Assembly (NCBI RefSeq): GCF_001584725.1
Contig: NZ_CP014606.1
Coordinates: 1,393,501-1,457,500 of the forward strand
Direction: 5' to 3'
Length of the DNA: 64,000 nt
Origin: an endosymbiont 'TC1' of Trimyema compressum
Lineage (GTDB): Bacteria > Bacillota > TC1
Shown here: piece by piece, positions 52,810-64,000 of the stretch
Layout of the letters: each line of letters opens with the position of its first letter
Numbering within the stretch: the first letter of the stretch is position 1
Translations under genes and position numbers: made by a program
Notes under the pieces: model-generated
Database searches by the model: none
What the model was told of the DNA's origin: nothing
The model's input: only the letters and a program-made list of their open reading frames with translations

Positions 52810-53836
52810 TCAAGCTATCTCCGTAGTTCCTACGGTTCTTGATTGTATCTAAGCAAATGCTTGTATTCGTAGACCTTCGGTCAGTATGTTTTTATACTCG
52901 CATTAATGTCTCGGTCATGATGAGTATGACACTCTGGACAAGCCCACTCACGAATTTTGAGAGCTTTATTACCTTCTTTGTGTCCGCATTATGAACAGAT
53001 TTGACTTGATGGAAACCATGTATCTATCTTGATAATTTCACGTCCATACCACTCTGCTTTATAGTGTAGTTTAATGGCAAAACCAGACCAAGATACATCA
53101 GAAATGCTTTTTGATAATTTATGATTACACAACATACTTTTTATGTTTAAGCCCTCAATACAGATAGTATCGTGATTTTTGATAATTTCTGTACTCAACT
53201 TATTTAGAAAATCCGTACGTTGATTCATTACTTTATTTTTATCCAACAATGCTCGTCTTGATAGTTTTCATTGTTCACGTTTTAGTTTCTTCTCCATTTT
53301 TGAACAGAATTTGTTTTGGGTAGCTCAACAATGTCTTCTTTGCATAACAAAGAAATATAGTATTTACCACTTGAATGCCTGGAAATCGTGGCGAATTTAG
53401 TAGTTCCTTTAGGCTATCTATGAAGCTTAACTCTAACTAAGGACTTCTATTTAGTCAATTTGATGAATTTATTATCCGTCAAAGCAACTGTTCCATTTTG
53501 ATTATTCGTTGTATAACTCTGAACAGGTTTTTCTTACTTTTGAACCGAGAAAATCCAATGGATTTATCACGAAAGAAATTTTTATATGCTTCAGCTAAAG
53601 CAAAGCTATCAACTTCCTTCAAAAAAGGAAACTCTGTCTTATACTTTGCAGGAGTTGAAAACCTCATTTCTTTAAAAGAATCGTTTTTAGTTTCTTCATA
53701 TCTATTTCATTCAATCTTTAAACGTTAGATTGTAGACCTTACGGACACAACCAAAAGACTTAGCAAAGAAAATTTCTTGCTCTTCTGTTGGATATAGTCT
53801 GAATTTATATGCTTTTAATCGCTTAATAAGGTTCAT
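52810..53836 (-). pseudogene. tnpB: RNA-guided nuclease TnpB, decayed
   Basis: MNLIKRLKAYKFRLYPTEEQ EIFFAKSFGCVRKVYNL (start 53836), FLKEVDSFALAEAYKNFFRD KSIGFSRFKSKK, ICIEGLNIKSMLCNHKLSKS (RuvC Glu), then the zinc ribbon CS.CGHKEG...CPEC and the RuvC Asp in HHDRDINASINI, ending RTVGTTEIA. Stops and frameshifts occur near 53710, 53470, 53265 and 52990, and the CSxCG motif is preceded by a stop. Not functional as a nuclease. Confidence 0.85.
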
Positions 53837-54189
53837 CTACTTTCTATTTATGATTGTTTCCTTGATTTTGAATATATTCCTACTCCCTTTCATAGAAAGT
53901 GTTTTACTTCTAGGTAACTCACGTTTTATCAATCATGAACAGGCGTTTTTATAAGCATTGATAAATTTTGTTAATTCTGTTTTAGGTCGAGCTTTGAACA
54001 TGATGTGAATATGGTCTTTATCATAATCCCGCCCAACTAATGTTATGTGATATGATTTTTATATTCGCTCAAACGCTACTTTAGCATAATCAGATAGTTC
54101 ATCATCAATCACCTGCCTAGGATATTTGGTTACTAAAAAAGATGATTGCAGAGAAGAAACACTGAATAATTATTTGTATCCAATTCCAT
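53837..54189 (-). pseudogene. tnpA: Y1 (HUH) transposase TnpA, decayed
   Basis: MELDTNNYSVFLLCNHLFLV TKYPRQVIDDELSDYAKVAF, the HUH motif DKDHIHIMF and KARPKTELTKFINAYKNACS are present; stops occur after FERI and ACS, and the C-terminus (LIKRELPRSKTLS...) lacks the segment with the catalytic Tyr. Its stop overlaps the tnpB start. Confidence 0.82.
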
Positions 54190-54371
54190 GTTATACCAAC
54201 TCTTTTCTTATATAGACTAGATTTTGTAACATGGAATAAAATATAAAGGCAACACGTCTTATCTGTCGGTTTTTAAATCACCAAAGATAATCCTCATACT
54301 GAATGGCATTCATCACCCACCTACAGAGGATGGGCAACTTCTGCCTAAATCAGTTAAATTTATTTATTGAG

Positions 54372-56079
<1,708 letters not shown>

Positions 56080-56117
56080 GTCATTATTTTGACACAAATA
56101 AATTGTATCATTAAAAC
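56080..56117 (+). promoter_or_regulatory. Promoter/operator region of the DUF2680 gene
   Basis: TTGACA (56089-56094) is a perfect -35, but the -10 17 nt on (taaaac) is poor. The -35 is the right arm of the inverted repeat tgtca-ttatt-ttgaca, suggesting an activator or repressor site. Confidence 0.4.
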
Positions 56118-56155
56118 ATAACAAAGACAGATAACTTTAAAAGGAGGTTTTTTAA

Positions 56156-56690
56156 TGTCTATTAAAAGAAAATTAATCATTGCTACTACAGCTCTATTTG
56201 CTGTTGGTGGCCTAACAGGAACTGTATTTGGAGCAACTAATTTCTCATCTAGAGCAAGATATGCTATCCCAATTAAGTGGTCAGACAGTAGAGAGTATTA
56301 CAGCACAAAAACAGCAAGGTAAAACATTAGGAACTATTGCTTCTGAAGCTGGTTGTCCTAGCACAATTTCAAACTCAAAATTTAGAAGCTAAAAAAGCTA
56401 TTCTAAATGAAAGCGCAGCTACAGGAGCTATTGCTGAAGATCAAAAAAACACGGCCCCGCAAACAATTGAAGAAAGACAAGTAACCTGTGATGGAACAGG
56501 CAATCAAGATGGACAAAGATTAGGTTTAGGTTTAGGTAATGGTAATAGCAACGGAAATGGAACTGGTGCTTGCGATGGTTCAGAACAAGCCAATGGAATG
56601 GGCCAAGGCAATAATGGTCAAGGTCAGAAAGCAGGTAACGGCAGTGGCCAAAAAGGCGAAGGACTTAGAGACGGCTCTTGCTACCAATAA
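56156..56690 (+). pseudogene. Exported DUF2680-type protein with glycine/asparagine-rich tail, frameshifted
   Basis: AAAGGAGG precedes MSIKRKLIIATTALFAVGGL TGTVFGATN, a signal peptide. After a break near 56262: LSGQTVESITAQKQQGKTLG TIASEAG; after another near 56350: FQTQNLEAKKAILNESAATG AIAEDQKNT, RQVTCDGTG, then a low-complexity tail (NGNSNGNGTG, GQGNNGQGQKAGNGSG). The two helical units match DUF2680 proteins of clostridial spores or envelopes. Two frameshifts. Confidence 0.75.
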
Positions 56691-56705
56691 AATAAAAACG
56701 TAATG

Positions 56706-56740
56706 AAAAAGCACAGAATACTTAATTCTGTGCTTTTTAT
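56706..56740 (+). terminator. Terminator of the DUF2680 gene
   Basis: Perfect 14-bp stem aaaaagcacagaat / attctgtgcttttt (56706-56738), 5-nt loop. Confidence 0.92.
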
Positions 56741-56811
56741 GATTTTAATTTATTTTCCATTTCAAATAATCTTATCTTTGTTTGATTAAATAATTTCCAA
56801 TAAGACTTTGT

Positions 56812-57066
56812 TCAAAAACCTTTTATCTTGTTTCTAAACCATAGCATTTGGCCAAACAAACTGGACAGATGGAATAAAAAACCTAATCATTCCCTTGATG
56901 CTTTACCTTCCTTTAAAAGCTTAACAGCATTTTCAATTTTAAGTTCTGCTTCTGTTACAAGCTCTGGATTTTTCTTAAGAGATCTCTTTAACACTTTTTC
57001 ATCACCGATACAGTCCGGTATCTTAAGATGCAAACCACCAATTTTTGCCCTTACTATAGCATATTA
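56812..57066 (-). pseudogene. Unrecognised gene fragment
   Basis: Minus strand reads YAIVRAKIGGLHLKIPDCIG DEKVLKRSLKKNPELVTEAE LKIENAVKLLKEGKASRE, an in-frame TGA, and LGFLFHLSSLFGQMLWFRN. The composition is protein-like and uninterrupted for about 59 codons, but no start or RBS is seen. I cannot assign a family. Confidence 0.35.
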
Positions 57067-57200
57067 ATTTTTGTTCTTTAGCGATTTTTTGACCTTATTT
57101 AGTTATTCCAGATAGCTTATTGACATATGCCTAATACAATTCTATAGTTAAATGGGTATTTAAGTTGATACAAACAAATAACAGTAATTAAGGAGATATA

Positions 57201-57959
57201 ATGAGCAGTACATGTAAACAAAAAGAAATGAATTTTTTAGAAAAACCTCATGAACTAAGTCAGATAAAAAAAGTAATTGGTGTCGTTAGTGGTAAAGGAG
57301 GTGTTGGAAAATCCCTAGTTACCTCAATGCTAGCCGTTTTAATGAATAGCGAAGGCTATAAAACAGCTATTTTAGATGCAGATATTACAGGCCCGTCTAT
57401 TCCTAAAGCATTTGGCATAACAGAAAAAGCTGGTAAAAATGACCATGGCTTATTACCTATAGAAAGTCAATCAGTTATCCAAATTATGTCTTTAAATTTA
57501 TTACTTGAAAATTAAAGTGATGCCGTTGTCTGGAGAGGCCCAGTAATAGCTGGAGCAGTAAAACAATTTTGGACAGATGTAATTTGGCGTAATGTTGATT
57601 ATATGTTTGTTGATATGCCTCCAGGAACAGGAGATGTTCCTCTAACTGTTTTTCAATATATTGGTGTAGATGGCATTATAATTGTAACATCACCTCAAGA
57701 CTTAGTTTCTATGATAGTTGGTAAAGCGGTTAATATGGCTAAAAACATGAATATACCTATTCTTGGTTTAGTGGAAAATATGAGCTATGTAACTTGTCCT
57801 GATTGCCAAAAAGAAATTAAGATTTTTGGAGAAAGTAAACTGGAAGAAATTGCCAGTAAGTACAATATTGAACTTATTGGTAAAATACCTTTAGATCCTC
57901 AAATTTCAGCTACCTGTGATTTAGGAGAGATTGAAAAATTTACAGACACCATTGGCTAG
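57201..57959 (+). pseudogene. mrp: Mrp/Nbp35 (ApbC) Fe-S carrier ATPase with one in-frame ochre codon
   Basis: P-loop ATPase for Fe-S cluster transfer. SGKGGVGKS (deviant Walker A, residues 30-38), LDADITGPSIP, VDMPPGTGDVPLT and the cluster-binding CPDC in ENMSYVTCPDCQKEI are all in one frame. The only defect is TAA at 57513-57515 in LLLEN-stop-SDAVVWRGPV, one substitution from GAA. AGGAG precedes the ATG. Either freshly dead or rescued by internal re-initiation at 57603, which would lack the Walker A. Confidence 0.88.
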
Positions 57960-58003
57960 ACCATTTTATGCCAGTTCTTAGAAATATTTAATTATATAAG
58001 AAA

Positions 58004-58037
58004 ATAAAAGCATTGAAGATATATTCAATGCTTTTAT
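58004..58037. terminator. Bidirectional terminator
   Basis: 14-bp stem ataaaagcattgaa (58004-58017) / ttcaatgcttttat (58024-58037) between convergent mrp and trmO. Confidence 0.9.
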
Positions 58038-58039
58038 TA

Positions 58040-58521
58040 TTAAAAATTAAATTCTTCTTCCCAATTAAAATCTCCAGAATCCTCAGAGCTTTTTGGCCAA
58101 TGACTACACCATTCAGGTACTGCTGGATTTTCCACTCTATCAAGACTAGGTGTATAAGGTTTAATATCTAGGACAGGCGTGTTGTGGTCTGCATCTATAA
58201 AAGGAATTTTAATTAATCCTTTTTCCTCATCTATTTCCAACACATACACTGTTGTTAAACCTATTGGGTTAGGTCGCATAGGTCCCCTCTTGTTGCAAAG
58301 ACACCCAGAAAAACATCAGGAGCCTTCTTATAAGGCCGTGGCCCTTCAATAAATCCCCTTGCCTCCTCATTATCATTTTTATTAAACCAAAATAAAATAT
58401 TGAGATGGCTAAACCCCTTTATTCCCTTTAAACCATTTCTAAAATCTGAGTCTACTTCAATAAAAGTACTCCCTTTCTCAGCTACAACGCTACCAATTGG
58501 ATTCTCCTTAAATTTTTCCAT
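58040..58521 (-). pseudogene. trmO: tRNA N6-methyladenosine methyltransferase TrmO (TsaA/YaeB), one frameshift
   Basis: MEKFKENPIGSVVAEKGSTF, GIKGFSHLNILFWF and GVFATRG in the first frame; a single indel in aggggacc near 58275 separates RPNPIGLTTVYVLEIDEEKG, DADHNTPVLDIKPYTPSLD in the second. All SAM-binding motifs remain, so this is a recent loss or a read error. It would methylate t6A37 of tRNA-Thr. Confidence 0.85.
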
Positions 58522-58618
58522 ATTTTTTACCTACATTTTTAATACGGCTTAATGGTAAACCCTCTCATCATGTGAGTGTCAACAACTAATATGCTCTTTC
58601 TTTTATAGGAATTTGGAT

Positions 58619-59425
58619 TTATGTCATATAATTTTCTGGATTTTCCTCATTACCTGGCCCTTTATGTAAAACCTGCCGACTTGCACCTAATATTTCATAA
58701 TAGGGATGAGCAGAAAGCCATTCAGCTAACTTAAAATAACCCTTTTTAATATTATAACTAAAAGGACCATAAATCATCATGGATGCAACAGTCTTTAAAG
58801 GCTCTGTTGCTCTAAAAATAATAGGTCCTTGATTGATGTTTAATTTCTCAACTTCAATACAAACTTCAACATCTACATCTTGCTCCTTATGCTCTAAATC
58901 ATGAAAAATAGCTATATTTCTGTAATTTTTTGGTAGCTTAATATTTTCTTTAATAATAAAATCAAATAGTTGTTGCCATAAGATAGATTCTGTGTCTGGG
59001 GTTTCGAGAATACCTCTGAGAACAATTACATTTTGGCTCTCTAATCCTTTTATTGTAACATTCTGATGAACATCCATAAATGCTTCCCCAATATCTAAAA
59101 ATGCTTTATTTATTTTTTCAAGTTTTGCTGCTTCAATTGCAATATTCGTTTCTATCTCTGATTCCTTATTTTTCAACAACTTAATTAATGCATTATCGGA
59201 CCAATCTTTAAGAGCCTCTTTTATTTCAGCAGTCATAAAATTTAAATATCTTAAAAAAATAATTTTTTTAAGTTTGGGAATAGCCTCTATGTCATAAAGT
59301 CTATAACCAGATTCCTCATTAATAGTTGTTGGCTTTAATAAATCAACTTCATCATAATAGCGTAACATGCGAATTGACACTAATGTTAATTTTGAAAATT
59401 CACCAATTTTAAATATAATCTTCAC
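58619..59425 (-). CDS. MerR-family regulator with GyrI-like effector domain
   Basis: 268 aa: winged HTH FKIGEFSKLTLVSIRMLRYY DEVDLLKPTTINEESGYRLY (5-44), coiled-coil dimer helix (about 80-110), then a GyrI-like small-molecule-binding domain ending EENPENYMT. Past the stop the frame continues IQIPIKERAY, the normal family ending, so TAA has replaced a GAA codon and removes about 11 residues; the domain core remains. Probably a multidrug-sensing activator. AGAGGTG precedes the ATG. Confidence 0.85.
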   Translation of the reverse strand: MKIIFKIGEFSKLTLVSIRMLRYYDEVDLLKPTTINEESGYRLYDIEAIPKLKKIIFLRYLNFMTAEIKEALKDWSDNALIKLLKNKESEIETNIAIEAAKLEKINKAFLDIGEAFMDVHQNVTIKGLESQNVIVLRGILETPDTESILWQQLFDFIIKENIKLPKNYRNIAIFHDLEHKEQDVDVEVCIEVEKLNINQGPIIFRATEPLKTVASMMIYGPFSYNIKKGYFKLAEWLSAHPYYEILGASRQVLHKGPGNEENPENYMT

Positions 59426-59440
59426 CTCTTTTTAGCCAAT

Positions 59441-59480
59441 ATTTTTATAGACTTTCACCTAAGTGAAAGTCTATAAAAAT
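59441..59480 (-). terminator. Terminator of gyrB-gyrA-serS
   Basis: 18-bp perfect stem (59441-59458 / 59463-59480) with loop ctaa, 5 nt after the serS stop on the minus strand. Confidence 0.92.
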
Positions 59481-59484
59481 AGTT

Positions 59485-60747
59485 TTATTTAATATAGTCA
59501 GTACCCATATAAGGAATAAGAACATCTGGCATTTTTACTGAACCATCCTCTTGTTGATAGTTTTCTAAAATAGCAGCCATAGTTCTACCGACTGCTAAGC
59601 CAGAGCCATTTAATGTATGCATAAATTCATTTTTACCATTTTCTTTCTTATAGCGTATTTTACTTCTTCTACTTTGAAAATCTGTATATAAGCTACAAGA
59701 ACTAATTTCCTTATAATCGTCATAGCTTGGTAAAAAGACTTCAATATCATACGTTTTAGCTGAACCAAAACCAACATCACCGCTACATAAATTCACTACT
59801 CTATAGGGCAGTTTTAATAGTTTTAAAATATTTTCTGCATCCCCTGTAATTTCTTCTAAAACCTCTTTTGAAACCTCTGGCTTTACAAATTGTACCATTT
59901 CAACTTTGCTAAATTGGTGCAACCGTACTAAACCTCTAGTATCTCTTCCAGCAGAACCGGCCTCAGATCTAAAACAAGGTGTAAAACCACATATTTTAAT
60001 TGGCAATTCACCTTCTTTTAGTACCTCACCACTATAAAGATTAGTAAAGGGTACTTCCCCTGTTGGAATCAAATAGAGATCTCTATTTTCAATTTTAAAC
60101 ATATCCTCAGAAAATTTAGGTAATTGGCTTGTTCCTACTAAACTTTGTCCTGTGACTAAGAAAGGGCTCCAAACTTCTTTATATCCTTTATCAGTATGAG
60201 TATCAATCATGAAATTAATAAGAGCTCTTTCAAGTTTTGCCCCTAAGCCTTTCATAAAAACAAATCTTGACCCTGAAACTTTGACACCTCTCTCAAAATC
60301 TAAAATATCTAAGTCAGCACCAATATCATAATGGGCTTTTGGTTCAAAAGAAAACTTTCTTGGCTCTCCAAACCGACGAGCCTCTTGATTTTCCTCATCA
60401 CTTTTCCCTGCGGGTACAGAAGCATCTAAAAGGTTAGGCAACATAAGTAGACTATTATCTAAATTCTCATCAATTACTTTAATCTGACCGTCAATTTCTG
60501 AAATTTCATCTCCAATAGAAGCTACTTCTTTCATAATATCAGACACATCTTCACCTTGGCTTTTACGCTTACCAATTTCTTTAGATACCTTATTTCTAAA
60601 GCTCTTTTTATCTTCAACTAATTGGATCTTTGCTCTTTTTTCCTTATCTAAAGCTAAAATAGAATCAAGAGAAATAGGTTTTCCCCTTCTACTTAAATTC
60701 TCTTCAATCTTTTCTTTCTCTAAGCGTATGGCCTTAATATCAAGCAT
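59485..60747 (-). CDS. serS: Seryl-tRNA synthetase
   Basis: Class II synthetase charging tRNA-Ser (and tRNA-Sec where present). 420 aa: N-terminal antiparallel coiled-coil arm (about 30-100, [20 protein letters not shown]) that grips the long variable arm, motif 2 [21 protein letters not shown] region and motif 3 [19 protein letters not shown]. It starts 6 nt after gyrA; a gyrA-serS pairing is common in clostridia. Intact. Confidence 0.96.
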   Translation of the reverse strand: MLDIKAIRLEKEKIEENLSRRGKPISLDSILALDKEKRAKIQLVEDKKSFRNKVSKEIGKRKSQGEDVSDIMKEVASIGDEISEIDGQIKVIDENLDNSLLMLPNLLDASVPAGKSDEENQEARRFGEPRKFSFEPKAHYDIGADLDILDFERGVKVSGSRFVFMKGLGAKLERALINFMIDTHTDKGYKEVWSPFLVTGQSLVGTSQLPKFSEDMFKIENRDLYLIPTGEVPFTNLYSGEVLKEGELPIKICGFTPCFRSEAGSAGRDTRGLVRLHQFSKVEMVQFVKPEVSKEVLEEITGDAENILKLLKLPYRVVNLCSGDVGFGSAKTYDIEVFLPSYDDYKEISSCSLYTDFQSRRSKIRYKKENGKNEFMHTLNGSGLAVGRTMAAILENYQQEDGSVKMPDVLIPYMGTDYIK

Positions 60748-60753
60748 TTGATT

Positions 60754-63198
60754 CTACTCCTCTTCTTCATCATCTTTTATTAGTACCCTTGCTACTGCAA
60801 CAATTTTATCCTCTTCTGGAATATTCATAACACAAACCCCTTGTGTTACTCTACCAATAACTGAAATATCAGAAATTGGTAGGCGAATCATTTGTCCATC
60901 CATAGAGATAGTCATAATATCATCTCCTGGTTCCACAACCATTAAGGATACTAAATTACCATTTCTGTTGGATTGAGCAATAGTTTTAGAACCTTTACCA
61001 CCTCTGCCTTGAAGTCTGTATTCTTCAACTTTAGTACGTTTCCCAAAACCATGTTCAGAAATAACGAGAACCGTAGCACCATCCTTAATAATATCGAGGG
61101 CAATAATTTCATCGTCTTTTCCAAGAGTAATGCCTTTTACACCACGAGTTGTTCTACCCATTGGACGCACTTCCTCTTCTGGAAAACGAATACTAATACC
61201 CTTTATAGTTCCTAAAATAATATCTTCATGGCCTGTTGTTAAACGTACCCCAATTAACTCATCATCTTCATCTAAATTAACAGCAATTAAGCCATCCTTT
61301 CTTGGGCTATCATAAGCATCTAAAGAACTTTTCTTAACGATACCATTTTTAGTAGCAACTAAGAGATACTTATCTGCATCGTATTCCCTAATTGGAATAA
61401 CGGCAGTAATTTTCTCATCTTTACTTATATTTAGAAGATTAACAATAGCATTTCCTTTTGCCTGTCTACTGGATTCAGGAATTTGGTGTACTTTTAAGCG
61501 CAATACTTTACCTTTGTTTGTAAAGAATAGGAGATAGTGATGAGTAGTAGCCACAAATAAGTGCTCTACAAAGTCCTCTGTCTTCTTAGTTAATGCCTTA
61601 ACACCTTTACCCCCTCTTTTCTGACTTCTATAAAGGCTAGCTGCCATTCTCTTAATATAGCCTGTATGGGTAATTGTAATAACCACATCTTCCTCTGCAA
61701 TTAAATCTTCAATTTCAAAATCTTCTTCATCAGGGAAAATTTGACTGCGTCTCTCATCCCCATACTTTCTTTTAACTTCTAATAAATCAGTTTTAATTAT
61801 TGATAGAAGTAAAGATTCGTCTGCTAATATTTCTTTATAATAAGCAATTTTAGCTAATAAATCTTTGTATTCTTCTTCTAATTTATCTCTTTCAAGACCA
61901 GTTAGCTTGCTAAGTCTCATTTCTAAAATAGCATTTGCTTGTAGTTCAGATAAATCAATTTTACCCATTAATGATTGTCTTGCTGTTTTAACATCTGAAG
62001 AACTTTTAATAATTCGAATAACCTCATCAATATCGCGAATGGCTTTTCTCAAGCCTTCCACAATATGAGCTCTCTCTTCTGCTTTTCTCAAATCAAACTT
62101 TGTTCTTCTTGTGTAAACTTCTTTTTGGTGTTCCAAGTAATAGAAAAGCATTTGCTTTAAATTTAGAACTCTTGGCTTACCATCTACCAATGCCAAGTTA
62201 ATTACACCAAATGTATCTTGAAGTTGGGTTTGTTTATAGAGTTGGTTTAAGATCACATGGGCATTGGCATCTCTTTTTAATTCAATTACAATACGAATAC
62301 CTTCTCTGGCAGACTCGTCCCTTAGTCCTGTAATACCCTCAATTTTTTTATCTCTTACTAAGTCAGCAATTTTTTCAATTAATCTGGCTTTATTTACCTG
62401 GTAAGGAATTTCTGTAACAATAATTCTATCTTTGCCACTTTTGTTCTGTTCAATAAAAGATTTACCTCTCATTTTAATAGAACCCCGCCCTGTTTTATAA
62501 GCTTGGCCAATACCTTGTATTCCCACAATTAAAGCACCTGTTGGAAAGTCCGGCCCTTTTACATGAGTCATTAATTCGTCAATTGTAATATTCTCGTTAT
62601 CAATTAATGCTTCAATCGCATCAATGACTTCTCCTAAATTATGAGGCGGAATATTAGTTGCCATACCAACTGCAATACCTGAAGAACCATTAATCAATAA
62701 GGTTGGTATTTTTGAAGGAAAAACTGCAGGTTCTTCTAAAGATTCATCGTAGTTAGGAATAAAATCTACTGTATCTTTATTAATATCTTCCAACAATTCA
62801 TTGGAAATTTTTGACATTCTTGCTTCTGTATAACGCATTGCCGCAGCAGAGTCTCCGTCAATACTGCCAAAGTTACCATGTCCATCAACCAATAAATAAC
62901 GGGTAGAAAAATCTTGAGCCAAACGAACCATGGCCTCATAAACTGAACTATCACCGTGAGGGTGATACTTACCTAAAACATCACCTACTAGGCGGGCTGA
63001 TTTTTTATAGGGTTTATCTGCTGTCATGCCAATATCATTCATGGCAAACAAAATACGTCTATGTACAGGTTTTAAGCCATCTCTTACATCAGGTAAAGCA
63101 CGGCCTACAATAACACTCATGGCATAATCTATATAGGATTTTCCCATTTCAGTTTCAATCGTTATGGGAACTATTTTTCCGTGAGTAAAGCTTTCCAA
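60754..63198 (-). CDS. gyrA: DNA gyrase subunit A
   Basis: Breaks and rejoins DNA during supercoiling. 814 aa. Catalytic Tyr123 in [12 protein letters not shown]; quinolone-determining loop [14 protein letters not shown] with Ser84 and Glu88, the usual susceptible pattern of Gram-positives; GyrA box QKRGGKG in the C-terminal beta-pinwheel; acidic tail DDEEEE. Lies 27 nt after gyrB and 6 nt before serS. Intact. Confidence 0.97.
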   Translation of the reverse strand: MESFTHGKIVPITIETEMGKSYIDYAMSVIVGRALPDVRDGLKPVHRRILFAMNDIGMTADKPYKKSARLVGDVLGKYHPHGDSSVYEAMVRLAQDFSTRYLLVDGHGNFGSIDGDSAAAMRYTEARMSKISNELLEDINKDTVDFIPNYDESLEEPAVFPSKIPTLLINGSSGIAVGMATNIPPHNLGEVIDAIEALIDNENITIDELMTHVKGPDFPTGALIVGIQGIGQAYKTGRGSIKMRGKSFIEQNKSGKDRIIVTEIPYQVNKARLIEKIADLVRDKKIEGITGLRDESAREGIRIVIELKRDANAHVILNQLYKQTQLQDTFGVINLALVDGKPRVLNLKQMLFYYLEHQKEVYTRRTKFDLRKAEERAHIVEGLRKAIRDIDEVIRIIKSSSDVKTARQSLMGKIDLSELQANAILEMRLSKLTGLERDKLEEEYKDLLAKIAYYKEILADESLLLSIIKTDLLEVKRKYGDERRSQIFPDEEDFEIEDLIAEEDVVITITHTGYIKRMAASLYRSQKRGGKGVKALTKKTEDFVEHLFVATTHHYLLFFTNKGKVLRLKVHQIPESSRQAKGNAIVNLLNISKDEKITAVIPIREYDADKYLLVATKNGIVKKSSLDAYDSPRKDGLIAVNLDEDDELIGVRLTTGHEDIILGTIKGISIRFPEEEVRPMGRTTRGVKGITLGKDDEIIALDIIKDGATVLVISEHGFGKRTKVEEYRLQGRGGKGSKTIAQSNRNGNLVSLMVVEPGDDIMTISMDGQMIRLPISDISVIGRVTQGVCVMNIPEEDKIVAVARVLIKDDEEEE

Positions 63199-63225
63199 AA
63201 TTGTTCACTCCTATTCTTTCTTATT

Positions 63226-64000
<775 letters not shown>

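Larger units (their letters stand above)
52810..54334 (-). mobile_element. IS200/IS605-family element remnant (tnpA and tnpB)
   Basis: tnpA and tnpB in tandem on the minus strand. At the tnpA side the imperfect hairpin cccacct..aggatggg (54316-54334) resembles an IS605 left-end foot. At the tnpB 3' side hairpins ccgtag-ttc-ctacgg (52821-52835) and gacc-ttc-ggtc (52872-52882) lie in the tnpB tail/right-end region, where such elements encode the omega RNA guide scaffold. Outer limits are approximate. Confidence 0.75.

Noticed and set aside
60973..62068. Plus-strand ORFs over gyrA
   Set aside because: Shadows of gyrA; composition follows the complementary strand's codons.

Overview
This window comes from the chromosome of a low-GC, Gram-positive, probably anaerobic Firmicute (Clostridia/Eubacteriales-like). 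The evidence is the AT-rich sequence, strong AGGAGG ribosome binding sites, a large-type (Alu-domain) SRP RNA, the gyrB-gyrA-serS order, the rpsF-rpsR-DUF2232-rplI-dnaB-purA block and a leader resembling a purine riboswitch. I cannot name the genus.

Layout. 1-5.6 kb: intact arginine operon argC-argJ-argB-argD-argF-argG on the minus strand behind a promoter that overlaps an ArgR-like palindrome. 5.8-9.7 kb: AbrB-type regulator, decayed ABC exporter, decayed LRR protein, small genes. 10-12 kb: FAD-dependent dehydrogenase and xpt. 12.2-14.9 kb: decayed amidohydrolase, intact flavoprotein, decayed GntR regulator. 15-20.3 kb: intact replication/translation block (rpsF, rpsR, DUF2232, rplI, dnaB, purA) and tRNA-Lys/tRNA-Phe; ssb and gdpP are missing from their usual places. 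20.4-25.5 kb: IS remnant, N-truncated RHS gene with a possible immunity gene, and IS3-family copy 1. 25.5-32.7 kb: de novo purine genes purE, purK, purL and purC, all broken, around an intact purB. 32.9-50.3 kb: accessory genes, mostly broken, with a few intact ones (Cys-rich protein, PH-domain protein, TetR, DUF4180), tRNA-fMet and SRP RNA. 50.3-51.6 kb: IS3-family copy 2, inverted relative to copy 1. 52-54.3 kb: an orphan small-RNA locus and an IS200/IS605 (TnpA/TnpB) remnant. 54.4-58.5 kb: broken galE, DUF2680 protein, Mrp ATPase and TrmO. 58.6-64 kb: MerR regulator, then intact serS, gyrA and the 3' part of gyrB.

The main theme is selective decay. About 35 protein genes carry frameshifts (often in A/T runs), nonsense codons, truncations or lost motifs, while replication, translation, arginine and AMP-forming genes are intact. 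Purine genes split by function: those used only for de novo synthesis (purE, K, L, C) are dead, while purA, purB and xpt, which serve salvage and IMP-to-AMP conversion, are open. This predicts a purine auxotroph that still makes arginine. Many single frameshifts lie in homopolymers, so read error must be excluded, but the nonsense codons, damaged Walker A motif, internal deletions and IS junctions argue for real genome erosion.

Less expected items: two 1265-bp IS copies that share the same disabling mutations and have mismatched flanks; a riboswitch-like leader preserved in front of dead purL; a chimeric ORF joining a YafY-type regulator to a DNA glycosylase, with ACG where ATG should be; an orphan roughly 100-nt RNA gene with its own promoter and terminator; and a 23-bp perfect inverted repeat at the 5' end of one transcript.
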